Source of the DNA: a virus
Virus record (IMG/VR): IMGVR_UViG_3300025168_000784
Span: 1 to 21,710 of that record
Length of the DNA: 21,710 bases
Direction: 5' to 3' (one strand)
Shown: piece by piece, positions 1-7,209 of the stretch
How positions within the stretch are numbered: the stretch's first letter is position 1
How the letters are laid out: each line of letters starts with the position of its first letter
Translations under genes and position numbers: made by a program
The notes under the pieces: model-generated
The model's input: only the letters and a program-made list of their open reading frames with translations
What the model was told of the DNA's origin: nothing
Database searches by the model: none

Positions 1-27
1 GGCTTCGTCTGTTTTATCTAAAGCCAT
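1..27 (-). CDS. 5' end of an unidentified late gene (partial)
   Basis: Only the first nine codons, reading MALDKTDEA, lie in the window. The ATG at 27-25 is preceded by AAGGA at a good distance, so a gene start is well supported. It follows the two KYKQG-tagged small proteins in the leftward late operon. The portal gene often follows the terminase large subunit in podoviruses, so portal is a guess from position only; nine residues cannot identify it. Confidence 0.6.
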
Positions 28-44
28 TATTATCCTTTATTAAA

Positions 45-266
45 TTAATAATCTTTTTTATCTGCACCCATAGCTGTTAAGCCTTGGCCTTTATTTTTTT
101 TACCGGCTTTACCATCTGTACCACTAAACTCACCTTGTTTAAATCGTTTTTTAGAAAACGCTTCTGGTTTAGCATTAGATGATTTACCACCGGCATCAGA
201 AAATTCACCTTGTTTATACTTTTTTGTATAACTTGACATGATATCTGGCCCATTCATATTTTTCAT
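45..266 (-). CDS. Small basic protein with two KYKQG/RFKQG repeats and a KDY tail
   Basis: Encodes 73 residues of unknown function. Two internal repeats are visible, KKYKQGEFSDAGGK near residue 15 and KKRFKQGEFSGTDGK near residue 40, and the protein ends in ADKKDY. Composition is Lys, Gly, Ser and Asp rich, with no hydrophobic core, so it is probably disordered. An AGGAGA ribosome site lies 4 bases before the ATG at 266. The next protein upstream (275-472) shares both the KYKQG motif and the KDY terminus, so the two look like paralogues or users of one shared tail. The position beyond the terminase suggests a minor virion or assembly role, by inference. No enzymatic motif is seen. Confidence 0.75.
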   Translation of the reverse strand: MKNMNGPDIMSSYTKKYKQGEFSDAGGKSSNAKPEAFSKKRFKQGEFSGTDGKAGKKNKGQGLTAMGADKKDY

Positions 267-274
267 AATTTCTC

Positions 275-472
275 CTAATAATCTTTTTCGTCTGCCATCT
301 TATTAAATGATGGTTCAACTTGGTTTCTATTTTTATTTGGGAACATATCTTTTCTATCTTCCCACGATGGAATTTGACCTTTTATGTCTAACTCCTTACC
401 AACAGGTTTGCCTTTTGGATAATCAGCACCAAGGTCTCCCTGTTTGTATTTTGTTAATACTGGTTGTGGCAT
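275..472 (-). CDS. Small protein with KYKQG motif and ADEKDY tail
   Basis: Encodes 65 residues of unknown function. It has TKYKQGDLG near residue 8, a polar middle (DRKDMFPNKNRNQ), and ends ADEKDY. The ATG at 472 is preceded by GGAGGG, and the start is packed against the stop codon of the HExxH gene, which implies translation in the same transcript. The last coding bases resemble those of the neighbouring gene at 45-266 at DNA level, so part of the similarity probably comes from duplication or recombination. Probably a late small structural or assembly protein; nothing in the sequence proves this. Confidence 0.75.
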   Translation of the reverse strand: MPQPVLTKYKQGDLGADYPKGKPVGKELDIKGQIPSWEDRKDMFPNKNRNQVEPSFNKMADEKDY

Positions 473-817
473 TTAGCCCTCCTTAATTTTAGTTTTTAAA
501 TAATCTAATAATTCTGAATTATCTACAAACACTGTTGTTAAACCATTAGCTAAACCATTAACTAATTGTTCTTCTTCTTTATCACCCAATTCTATATTCC
601 ATTGATAGACAACTGCGTGTAAAATCTCATGTAACAAAGTATTAGCATGAGAAACTCCTTGTTCTTCATCGGTATATCCTATTATACCTTCTTTTGCAAA
701 AAACTGTCCATGTGCTTCATTTGCATTAGCAACAGTTTGTTTCCATTTTTCTAATTTATAATCTCTGTAACCAATCTTTATAGATTGAGGTATTTTATAA
801 TCTACCTTGCTGTTCAA
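473..817 (-). CDS. HExxH putative zinc metallopeptidase-like phage protein
   Basis: Encodes 114 residues. The motif HANTLLHEILHAVVYQW contains HExxH (H63, E64, H67), the zinc-binding and catalytic signature of gluzincin-type metallopeptidases. A Glu-rich segment about 15 residues later (GDKEEEQLVNGLANG) could supply the third zinc ligand, as in SprT or ImmA-like folds. The length is short for an enzyme but matches many phage proteins carrying only this minimal helix pair. The start appears to be TTG at 817, since no ATG lies upstream of the motif and GGAG sits just before it; this overlaps the preceding gene by 23 bases. Virion maturation or host-protein cleavage are both possible, and the substrate is unknown. 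Confidence 0.7.
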   Translation of the reverse strand: MNSKVDYKIPQSIKIGYRDYKLEKWKQTVANANEAHGQFFAKEGIIGYTDEEQGVSHANTLLHEILHAVVYQWNIELGDKEEEQLVNGLANGLTTVFVDNSELLDYLKTKIKEG

Positions 818-2690
818 ACTGCTCCATTTCTTCTGGCATTAGTTCATTAACTTGTTCATCTTGAGATTTTTTATCACCAAACATACTACTTATTGATTCT
901 GCTTCTTTAGAAATTGTAGGTTCAAATACTCCAAATAATTTACCACTTTCACTTGTTGGTAAAAAACCTTCTTTTCCACCAAAAACTTCATTAATAGCTT
1001 GTATAGGTTCAATAGGTGCTAATACTCCTGCCGCTTTAGTTACTTTTGAAAGTAATGCTAATATTGTTGCTAATTTACCTACTTTACCTGTTTTATTTAT
1101 TGCTAATTTAATTTTATCACTGTTTGCTCTTGGTAGTTCTGTATATTTATTTCCCGATACAGATGTTTGAGATTTTTTTAATTCCGGCTCATCAACAATA
1201 GTTACTTTTGGCTGTACTTGTGGTTGTATTGGCTGTTTAGTAACAACTGGTTGTGTTGTTGTTGTTTGTGTTGGAATAATTTCATCAATTTGTTGACCTA
1301 CTGATGTTCCTGCTGTACCTCTAACTTTAAATTTACCTTCTGTAAATGATACAGCATCTTCAGTTGTTTCAAAGCCTAATTGTATAAATAAATCTTTATC
1401 TAATGTACTAAGTGCTTCTACAACACTTTTACTTTTTAATGCTGTACTTGTTGTACCTTTTTGATAAATTGATTTTGTACCTTTTATAGTATGGCCCATT
1501 AAATTATCAACAACATCTGATGATATTCCTAATGCAGATGCTCTCATAGAAAACGCCCTTCGTAAATCTTCAAGAGTCATTGCTCTATTAGCATTTTTTA
1601 CTGTATCAAGTATTTCAATTTTATTTAACGCACTATTTATATTTTTACTATAATGACTTGCTAAATTAGATGCTTTTATTTTAGGCTTACTAAATATTGT
1701 CGTACCAGTTGTACTTATATTTGTCTGTTGTTGTAATAAAGTTTTTACAGAATCGGATATAGGTATTTGTACTGCTCCTGCACCTTTACCAGAATATGTA
1801 GTTATAGTATTATTAACAAAATCAATATCACTAGCTTTTAATCTAACTAAATCAGTTTCTCTAATTCCTGTCAGTAACATAATTTTTGCTAATCTTCTTG
1901 AATTAGGGTCTTTTATATTTTTTAATTGTTGTGCAACATTTTTATATGTATCTGATTCAAAAACAGGGCCTCTTCCTAATTTTTGACCTTGAAGTATTAA
2001 AGGATTATCTTTACCAAATGCAGAAGCCGCATTATAACCTTTTTGACCTACTGTATTACCTATTGCACCTTGTATAGATTTCCAAAAATCTGTTGCCGCA
2101 CCCGGTTTTCCTTTAAACCATGCTTGGTCTTTTCCGGCAGATGTTAATATTTTTTTTATTCCTTCTTCACTGTTAATTTGGTTAAACAATATTTCTTTTG
2201 GATTTATATCTGGAAAAACATTTTTTAAAACACCAGAATATTTTATATTACTATGTGTCCCACCAAATAATCTTACTTTTGTTCTTTTTGCTTGGTCTAA
2301 AGATGTTTTACTTATTACACCAGAATTAAATTTACTTTGTAACTTTTCAATACGAGAATCCATTACTTGTTCAAAAGTTAATGTATCTAAAGCACTAGTA
2401 ACAGTACCTTCACTTGCATATTTATTTATAAAACCACCATCTTGAAAAGTCATATTAAAACCTATACTTGTTTTTTTATCTTTTGGATTAACTGAAAAAC
2501 CAATACTTTTATTTTCACCAATATTAATTGAACCACCTAATTCTTGTTTTATTATTGAACTAACAGTAGTTGCTAAAACAGGATGTTTTTTTATAACATT
2601 TTCTGCTTTTTTATATACTGTTGTTTCTTTAGCTTTATCTTCAATTAAATCTTGTAAAGCATCTAAAGCTTTTTGTTCTTCCTCTGTCAT
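795..2690 (-). CDS. Large protein with central tyrosine-recombinase-like domain
   Basis: Encodes 631 residues, far longer than a typical phage integrase (300-450). Residues about 255-415 match the tyrosine recombinase catalytic domain in order: R277 in LLTGIRETDL, K302 in SGKGAGAVQIPI, E374 and R377 in LEDLRRAF (where HxxR is usual), H400 in LMGHT and Y409 in SIYQK. The first 240 residues are unlike an arm- or core-binding domain that I recognise. Residues 470-510 form a Thr/Gln/Pro-rich linker, and residues about 537-560 a hydrophobic stretch. The start overlaps the terminase stop codon. The position directly after the terminase is unusual for an integrase. It may be an integrase, a resolvase, or a virion protein that has recruited the fold. 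Confidence 0.8.
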   Translation of the reverse strand: MTEEEQKALDALQDLIEDKAKETTVYKKAENVIKKHPVLATTVSSIIKQELGGSINIGENKSIGFSVNPKDKKTSIGFNMTFQDGGFINKYASEGTVTSALDTLTFEQVMDSRIEKLQSKFNSGVISKTSLDQAKRTKVRLFGGTHSNIKYSGVLKNVFPDINPKEILFNQINSEEGIKKILTSAGKDQAWFKGKPGAATDFWKSIQGAIGNTVGQKGYNAASAFGKDNPLILQGQKLGRGPVFESDTYKNVAQQLKNIKDPNSRRLAKIMLLTGIRETDLVRLKASDIDFVNNTITTYSGKGAGAVQIPISDSVKTLLQQQTNISTTGTTIFSKPKIKASNLASHYSKNINSALNKIEILDTVKNANRAMTLEDLRRAFSMRASALGISSDVVDNLMGHTIKGTKSIYQKGTTSTALKSKSVVEALSTLDKDLFIQLGFETTEDAVSFTEGKFKVRGTAGTSVGQQIDEIIPTQTTTTQPVVTKQPIQPQVQPKVTIVDEPELKKSQTSVSGNKYTELPRANSDKIKLAINKTGKVGKLATILALLSKVTKAAGVLAPIEPIQAINEVFGGKEGFLPTSESGKLFGVFEPTISKEAESISSMFGDKKSQDEQVNELMPEEMEQFEQQGRL

Positions 2691-4321
2691 TAGTATCCAA
2701 AAATCCTATCTACGGGTTCATACGTCTCTGCTTTTATTTTATTTATATTATACAAAGCCCTTTGTCTTTCCCCTGTTTGTCTTGTCATAACCATATAGCG
2801 TAAAGCATCATAAGCATGGTCATCTGTTTTTGTATCAACATCCTCTGCATTATTCTTTGCATAAGGTATTGTTGGTAGTGTTCTAACTAAATTAGTACAA
2901 GTAGAAAATATTTTTAATTGAGGCTCCCCTGTTTTTTCTTTTATGGACAACCTTCTATGTAATTCTACTTTACCACCTATTCTATCTCTGTTTGATGGTA
3001 CAAACCTAATTCCTGTTGCTATAATACTATTTGCTATACTAGGGCCTATACCCGACTTGTTCCAACAACTGGCATCAAGTACTGAAGTGTGCATTGGAGG
3101 GTCATAAACTTCTAAATCATTTATTTTATTTGCAAGTTGTTCACCCGTAAGCCCACTTTGATATAGTTCCCTATATATAATAATATTACCATCCCAATCT
3201 ACTGCACCCCATAGGACACAGCTTGGCGAGGAATATCCATAATCGGCAGAACGTATTCTAATCCAATTATGTGGCATATCGTAAGGTTCAATAACGTGTA
3301 CGACCTTACTAAATTCTGGAAATGCCGCACCTTCTGCAACATCCCAATCTCCATCTAATAATCTCTTTCTTTCTACTTCTGGTAAAGATGATAGCATTGC
3401 TTCATACTCACCAGACTCAGCTAAATACGGATTATCTGTTAATCGTGCAGGTATGAATTTACGATGAAATAAAGGTTCCCCTGCTTTTTCGTGATATCTA
3501 CCAAATTTAAGTACATCACCTGTATCTATATCTGTAGCATAGAATGGTTCACCCGGTATTATTGGGTCTACAAACATTTTCTTTATCCACCAACCACCAA
3601 CACCTCCCGGATTTGATGATGCTCTCATATATGTTTCAATACTTTTATCAGTACTACGCAAACGAGAACGTAAATAATTCCAAACATAAGGAGTTGGATA
3701 ATGCCCTAATTCATCTACACCAATCCATGTAAATGCTTGTCCTTGATACCTTGTTACATCGCTGTCTTTGTCAACATAGGAAAATAATGCTGTTGCACCA
3801 GACGGAAAATGCCATGTACTCTTTGATTCTTTAAATATAGCACCCGGAAATGCTTTCGAATATAATTTTCTACTATTATCTATTAATTCTGTTAATTCTG
3901 CTAGTGTTCTTCTTAATAGTAGTGCTCTATGGTTAGGATTGTGACAATATCTTAATAAATCGACTAATAATGCAAACGATTTTCCACCACCTGCCGCACC
4001 ACCATATAATACTTCTTTCTCTGGTGACGCTAAAAACTTAGTTTGTGGCCCTTTATTAGGCATAAAAACTACTTCAGAATTGTCTTTTAATAACTCTTTA
4101 ACTGATTTTGGTACAGAATCAAGTAGTTCACCAGTTATTGAACCGCCCTTTTTGTTGATTGCATCAACTGTTTTTAAACTTTCCCGTAATCGTTTCGCCT
4201 GTTGCTTTTGATTATCGGCTTTTTTAACGGATTGCTGTACTTGTTTCTCTTTTTTCCTTAGTTTTTGTCTCGCCTCAATACGTGCTCGTTGTGCTAAACT
4301 AAAATTATACCTTCTTGTCAT
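2690..4321 (-). CDS. terL: Terminase large subunit (packaging ATPase-nuclease)
   Basis: Encodes 543 residues and powers and cleaves DNA during head filling. The ATPase domain shows Walker A (GGAAGGGKS, about residues 107-115), an adjacent RRTLAEL arginine region, and Walker B with catalytic Glu (WIGVDE, about 199-204). The nuclease domain shows three acidic stations of the RNase H-like fold: SADYGYSS, SVLDASCW and TDDHAYDALRY near the C terminus. The first 90 residues are an extra Lys/Gln-rich, probably coiled-coil, extension. The small subunit lies two genes upstream. The full set of motifs and a normal length indicate an intact enzyme. Confidence 0.96.
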   Translation of the reverse strand: MTRRYNFSLAQRARIEARQKLRKKEKQVQQSVKKADNQKQQAKRLRESLKTVDAINKKGGSITGELLDSVPKSVKELLKDNSEVVFMPNKGPQTKFLASPEKEVLYGGAAGGGKSFALLVDLLRYCHNPNHRALLLRRTLAELTELIDNSRKLYSKAFPGAIFKESKSTWHFPSGATALFSYVDKDSDVTRYQGQAFTWIGVDELGHYPTPYVWNYLRSRLRSTDKSIETYMRASSNPGGVGGWWIKKMFVDPIIPGEPFYATDIDTGDVLKFGRYHEKAGEPLFHRKFIPARLTDNPYLAESGEYEAMLSSLPEVERKRLLDGDWDVAEGAAFPEFSKVVHVIEPYDMPHNWIRIRSADYGYSSPSCVLWGAVDWDGNIIIYRELYQSGLTGEQLANKINDLEVYDPPMHTSVLDASCWNKSGIGPSIANSIIATGIRFVPSNRDRIGGKVELHRRLSIKEKTGEPQLKIFSTCTNLVRTLPTIPYAKNNAEDVDTKTDDHAYDALRYMVMTRQTGERQRALYNINKIKAETYEPVDRIFGY

Positions 4322-4324
4322 TAA

Positions 4325-4537
4325 TTATAACTTATATTTTGCCGCTCTAACTCCGCCGCCCTTGGAATAGGACTTTATCTTTCCGCCTTTTTTATTATAT
4401 TTATACGAGCCTTTATCTGATTTTGAACCTAATGCTCTATAAACATCTTTTTCAGTAATTAGCTTTCTTTCTAATGCTTTAGGCGTTCCAAATATATTAA
4501 TAATTTTAATTACTTCTTTTTCTGTTAAACTACCCAT
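4325..4537 (-). CDS. Small protein with GGGVRxAKYK C-terminal tag
   Basis: Encodes 70 residues and lies between the terminase subunits. The first half (LTEKEVIKIINIFGTPKALE) looks like a small helical domain; the second half is Lys/Gly/Ser-rich and ends SKGGGVRAAKYKL. Almost the same ending occurs on the proteins at 6790-7167 and 7170-7448. The gene is separated from the terminase genes by a base or a few bases and must be co-transcribed with them. Function is unknown. A terminal tag shared by unrelated small late proteins suggests a common binding partner, such as a capsid component or DNA, by inference. Confidence 0.8.
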   Translation of the reverse strand: MGSLTEKEVIKIINIFGTPKALERKLITEKDVYRALGSKSDKGSYKYNKKGGKIKSYSKGGGVRAAKYKL

Positions 4538-4538
4538 T

Positions 4539-4946
4539 TTATTCTCCTATAACTTTTATTTTATCTTTAGCAGGTAACATAACTACACCATGTAATACTT
4601 GGCCTTCTATATTAATTTCTTGACGTTTACTAATCCCTGCTCTATCTAAAATCTCAGAAGCGGCTTTCATTCTAACATCCATTTGTCCAGATGGTATTGT
4701 TCCATCTGCGTCTAATCCTTCTGTTAATCTGTTTACAGCTTTTACAGAAGAACCTGCTAGTTGTGTTTTAGCCCGTTCAATAATCTCATTCTTTACAGAG
4801 TTCATTAACCACCCTCTAGATTCTGGACTGTATCCGGCTTCTTCAATAGCCGACATTACTTGACCCCCATTATTAAATAGAACGCTTAAAAACTTCTCTT
4901 GTTTTGGGGTTAATTCTTTTTTCTTTTTTGGTATTATTTGATTCAT
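4539..4946 (-). CDS. terS: Terminase small subunit-like protein
   Basis: Encodes 135 residues. The N-terminal LTPKQEKFLSVLFNNGG followed by AIEEAGYSPES is the usual opening of small-terminase DNA-binding domains (a helix-turn-helix that recognises the packaging site). The middle (SGQMDVRMKAASEILDRAG) matches the family's oligomerisation helices, and the C-terminal tail (VVMLPAKDKIKVIGE) is short. It is two genes upstream of the large subunit in the same operon. The start at 4946 overlaps the preceding gene by 74 bases and lacks a clear ribosome site, so translation may depend on coupling. Assignment rests on motifs, length and position. Confidence 0.85.
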   Translation of the reverse strand: MNQIIPKKKKELTPKQEKFLSVLFNNGGQVMSAIEEAGYSPESRGWLMNSVKNEIIERAKTQLAGSSVKAVNRLTEGLDADGTIPSGQMDVRMKAASEILDRAGISKRQEINIEGQVLHGVVMLPAKDKIKVIGE

Positions 4947-5046
4947 TTTTATTTTCTGGTTTAGTAAATATTTTCCACCAAGCCGCTATTAATCCATAAG
5001 GGTCATCATGTGGATACCCTAAATGATTTAATTTTTTTTTAGGCAT
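4873..5046 (-). CDS. Unrecognised 57-residue basic protein
   Basis: Starts MPKKKLNHLGYPHDDPYGLI, then AAWWKIFTKPENK, then a Lys/Asn-rich tail that overlaps the start of the terminase small subunit by 74 bases. The ATG at 5046 overlaps the stop of the Cys-rich gene as ATGCCTAA, the usual sign of coupled translation. A longer reading starting at 5142 is possible, but its first 32 residues are only the out-of-frame shadow of the Cys-rich gene. The middle section is protein-like in composition, while the overlapped tail is less certain. No function is recognised. Confidence 0.6.
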   Translation of the reverse strand: MPKKKLNHLGYPHDDPYGLIAAWWKIFTKPENKNESNNTKKEKRINPKTREVFKRSI

Positions 5047-5161
5047 TGTTTGGTTCGTATGCTGTTTCATGTTCACAACAGTTACAATGACATTCTCCAC
5101 CACAACATGAGCCACTATTACTACAATGACATTCATGGTCACATGTATTACAAATAGGCAT
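5039..5161 (-). CDS. Metallothionein-like Cys-rich microprotein (40 residues)
   Basis: Encodes 40 residues, of which ten are Cys and four are His. Cys lie at 4, 7, 11, 13, 19, 20, 24, 26, 28 and 29, giving CxxC, CxC and CC pairs (for example CNTC, CHC, SCCGGECHCNCC). This density and spacing resemble metallothioneins, which bind Zn, Cu or Cd in thiolate clusters; a multi-zinc binding module is the alternative. There is no signal peptide. The ribosome site is strong (AGAGGAAG about 9 bases before the ATG), and the stop overlaps the next start. It lies in the late operon just upstream of the terminase genes. Function is inferred from composition only. Confidence 0.75.
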   Translation of the reverse strand: MPICNTCDHECHCSNSGSCCGGECHCNCCEHETAYEPNNA

Positions 5162-5163
5162 TT

Positions 5164-5616
5164 TTATTTTCTTCCTCTAGATAATAGTTCATCTGCTTTA
5201 CGTTTTTTATTTTTAGCTATTTTTTTATTAGTATTTTTAGAAGAAGATTTCATTGCGTTAACAGAAATAAATCCACTACGTTTAGCATCTCGTATATCTG
5301 CTCTTTTTTTGTTTTCTTTTATTTTTTCCCTTTTTAATTTTTCTGTTAATTTTTTTAGTTCTAACTTATTTTTTTTTATTTTAGTTAGTGGGTCAACATA
5401 TTTTTTTGATTTTGAATAGGGATAAGGGTCATAATTAGGCCCTCTTATTGGAGATAAATCTACTTTTATATTTGCTTTTTTTGCTTCGTCTCTTATTTTT
5501 TGTATTTCTTTTTCTAATTTGTCTTTATCTTTTTTTATTTTCTTTTTTTCGTTTTTTAATTCTAAATTTTTCTGATACGCAGTTTTTTTTGTGCGTAGTG
5601 GTATAACATCTCTCAT
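5164..5616 (-). CDS. Lys-rich coiled-coil protein
   Basis: Encodes 150 residues, extremely rich in Lys, Glu and Arg with regular Leu/Ile spacing (KNLELKNEKKKIKKDKDKLE near residue 15 and LKKLTEKLKREKIKENKK near residue 90). This indicates two long charged coiled-coil helices split by a short Pro/Tyr region (DLSPIRGPNYDPYPYSKSKK). It ends in a basic tail. AAGGA precedes the ATG at 5616, and the stop is three bases from the Cys-rich start. A scaffolding, DNA-condensing or spacer role would fit the composition and position, but no family is recognised. Confidence 0.75.
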   Translation of the reverse strand: MRDVIPLRTKKTAYQKNLELKNEKKKIKKDKDKLEKEIQKIRDEAKKANIKVDLSPIRGPNYDPYPYSKSKKYVDPLTKIKKNKLELKKLTEKLKREKIKENKKRADIRDAKRSGFISVNAMKSSSKNTNKKIAKNKKRKADELLSRGRK

Positions 5617-5617
5617 A

Positions 5618-5887
5618 TTATTCCTTATGTGTTTGACAAAATTTAGATGCCGATTCTACACTACCAAAGCCCCATGCCTTTAGTGCTAATGCTTTTCTTG
5701 TTGGTCTTCCTTTTGAATCTTTCATAGCCCCTTTCATACCTGCAAATCTACAAGCAAAAGAAACTCGTCTTGGGCTAGTGCCCGATTTTAATGGTGAACG
5801 TAAATTGCCACCATCTCTACTTTCAAAATGTTTTCTACCTTTTTCATTTAATCCGCCTTTTGGATTTTGGTATTTTTTAGCTACCAC
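5618..5887 (-). CDS. Conserved small phage protein (DUF6321-like)
   Basis: Encodes 89 basic residues. The pattern QNPKGGLNEKGRKHF, then SPRRVSFACRFAGMKGAM, then SKGRPTRKALALKAWGFGS matches, from memory, a small conserved family (DUF6321-like) found in marine phages. Its function is unknown. The start is GTG at 5887, which overlaps the upstream stop as TAGTG and has GAGG about 7 bases before it. The Arg/Lys-rich, well-conserved core suggests nucleic acid or capsid contact, by inference. The family name should be confirmed by profile search. Confidence 0.8.
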   Translation of the reverse strand: MVAKKYQNPKGGLNEKGRKHFESRDGGNLRSPLKSGTSPRRVSFACRFAGMKGAMKDSKGRPTRKALALKAWGFGSVESASKFCQTHKE

Positions 5888-6057
5888 TATGACCTCGCTA
5901 TTTTTTTTGCTCTTTCTGATAAATCTTTAAAGTGTACAAGAACTTTACTATTTTTTGTATGTGTATTTCCTGTATGTAATGTTCCATTTTTCATTTTATG
6001 AAATGAGCCTGTCCATTCTTTTCCAGATTTTAAATAATGTTTTACACCTTTACCCAT
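5887..6057 (-). CDS. Conserved 56-residue phage protein, function unknown
   Basis: Encodes 56 residues starting MGKGVKHYLKSGKEWTG, with a middle NGTLHTGNTHTKNSK and a C-terminal VHFKDLSERAKKIARS. Pattern and length look like a real conserved small late protein of marine phages, but I cannot name the family. The ATG at 6057 and the TAG overlapping the GTG of the next gene fit the tight spacing of the operon. The repeated Gly-Thr-His pattern in the middle could form a small beta hairpin. It fills what would otherwise be a gap between neighbouring genes. Confidence 0.7.
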   Translation of the reverse strand: MGKGVKHYLKSGKEWTGSFHKMKNGTLHTGNTHTKNSKVLVHFKDLSERAKKIARS

Positions 6058-6443
6058 TATTTTTTCTTTTTACTATGAGCCATACCACCACCCATTTTTT
6101 TAGGTTTCTTTACAGTACTACCATACATTTTTTTAGGTTTTTTCGCTACGCCACCATACATTTTACCTTTGTCTTTAATGGCTTTTTTCATAGATTCTTT
6201 TTTATTGCCATCTTTATCCATATCAAGGTAATCTGGTTTTACTGTACTACCAGTTTTCATCTTAATTTTTTTCTTCATCATTATGCCACCGCCATAAGCT
6301 TTGGCTTTATTTTTTTTACTGTTAGGGAATCCTGCTTTCATGTTTGCGTATGCCTCCGGAGTTATTGTTGATTTTGATTTAGTCTTACTTGTTCCTGCTT
6401 TTTTCTTTGCATTAATATTTGCGTATAATCCACGTTTAGCCAT
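6057..6443 (-). CDS. Basic Lys/Gly-rich protein with EF-hand-like DxDxDG loop and MYGG repeats
   Basis: Encodes 128 residues. It opens MAKRGLYANINAKKKAG. Near residue 75 it has YLDMDKDGNKKESMKKA, where D-x-D-x-D-G resembles the calcium loop of EF-hands and dockerins, although the usual 12th-position acid is missing. The C-terminal third repeats KKPKKMYG-type units (GKMYGGVAKKPKK, KMYGSTVKKPKK, KMGGGMAHSKKKK). It is very basic and probably largely disordered. The start overlaps the previous stop as TAATG. Similar small proteins with DKDG and MYGG segments occur in marine phages, but their role is unknown; DNA or capsid binding is plausible. Confidence 0.8.
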   Translation of the reverse strand: MAKRGLYANINAKKKAGTSKTKSKSTITPEAYANMKAGFPNSKKNKAKAYGGGIMMKKKIKMKTGSTVKPDYLDMDKDGNKKESMKKAIKDKGKMYGGVAKKPKKMYGSTVKKPKKMGGGMAHSKKKK

Positions 6444-6787
6444 TATCTATTATACAAATTCTTTTGGTGTTTCCATGCATCATATTCTTTACGGGTTTTA
6501 AATACCCGTTTCTTAGGATTAAAATCCAGACTAGCTTTTGAATGTGGACTAACTTTACTTACTGCCGTTTTCTTTTTAGTTGTTCTACTCCAAGAGCCTT
6601 CCTTTTCTTGCCCTTTAACATCTTTTAACAATTGACTAAACTTCATTCCACTAGCTTTCATCTGTTTTTTCAAGTCATTAATGCGAATTTGATATTTATT
6701 TCTACCGTTAGCTTTTTGTTCTACCAATGATGATTTATTTTTTAATAGTTTTTTTAATAAACTTTCATATTGTCCAAATTTAGCCAT
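6443..6787 (-). CDS. Basic helical small protein
   Basis: Encodes 114 residues of unknown function. The first 60 residues (YESLLKKLLKNKSSLVEQ, then INDLKKQMKASGMKFSQLLK) predict amphipathic helices. The rest (KKKTAVSKVSPHSKASLDFN, then TRKEYDAWKHQKNLYNR) is basic and ends in an aromatic-containing helix. The MKFSQLL and RTRKEYDAW segments recall DNA-binding helices, but no defined helix-turn-helix is evident. The start region, with its upstream spacer, is part of a 47-base repeat that recurs at 7163-7209. It is co-transcribed with the other small basic genes. Confidence 0.75.
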   Translation of the reverse strand: MAKFGQYESLLKKLLKNKSSLVEQKANGRNKYQIRINDLKKQMKASGMKFSQLLKDVKGQEKEGSWSRTTKKKTAVSKVSPHSKASLDFNPKKRVFKTRKEYDAWKHQKNLYNR

Positions 6788-6829
6788 AACTATATTTTAT
6801 ATTTAGCAGGTCTCACACCGCCACCTTTA
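6783..6829. repeat. Gene-junction repeat, copy 1 (partner 7163-7209)
   Basis: A 47-base segment with two mismatches to 7163-7209 (45/47 by eye). Read leftward, it covers the end of a GGGVRxAKYKI-tagged gene, the short spacer, and the first codon and a base of the following gene. The repeat therefore spans a gene junction rather than a domain. Confidence 0.9.
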
Positions 6830-7167
6830 CTGTATTTTGATTTAGTCACAGAACCACCTTTTTTATTTGGTGGGGCCATATATACCCTATCATTAGTCGA
6901 ATTATCTTCATCTTCTCTTTTTGCTCTATGCTCATCTAAAAGAGCATCCATATGTTTTTGCCATCTTTTATTACCCATTGATAAGTTTTTCATTTCATTA
7001 GGGTTTTTTACATCTCGTTCCTTTATTTGAAGTTTTCTTTGAAGTTTATTTAATTTATCAACAAATTTCTTAGTCATAGGTATAGATTGTATTAAATCTG
7101 AGTTTTCTCCAAATTCAAGAAATCTTAATAATATACTATCTGAAGGTATTTTTTTTGTTGTTGCCAT
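6790..7167 (-). CDS. Small basic protein with GGGVRPAKYKI tail
   Basis: Encodes 125 residues of unknown function. The N-terminal part (SDSILLRFLEFGENSDLIQS) is helical and mixed in charge. The middle (VDKLNKLQRKLQIKERDVKN, then KRWQKHMDALLDEHRAKR) looks like a basic coiled coil. The end is KYSKGGGVRPAKYKI. The tail and the following spacer are nearly identical in DNA to those of the next upstream gene (7170-7448), while the bodies differ. This indicates that the ending behaves as an exchangeable module. No catalytic motif is seen. Confidence 0.8.
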   Translation of the reverse strand: MATTKKIPSDSILLRFLEFGENSDLIQSIPMTKKFVDKLNKLQRKLQIKERDVKNPNEMKNLSMGNKRWQKHMDALLDEHRAKREDEDNSTNDRVYMAPPNKKGGSVTKSKYSKGGGVRPAKYKI

Positions 7168-7209
7168 AACTATATTTTATATTTAGCAGTTCTAACACCG
7201 CCACCTTTA
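7163..7209. repeat. Gene-junction repeat, copy 2 (partner 6783-6829)
   Basis: Second copy of the junction repeat. It holds the last codons of the gene at 7170-7448, the stop, and the start of the gene at 6790-7167. A more diverged relative is visible at about 4318-4365, at the end of the third tagged gene. Confidence 0.9.

Noticed and set aside
5955-6371. 138-residue forward frame rich in Phe and Leu
   Set aside because: It is the complement of Lys-rich genes (AAA/AAG read as TTT/CTT), a typical shadow. There is no ribosome site, and the opposite strand has well-coupled genes.
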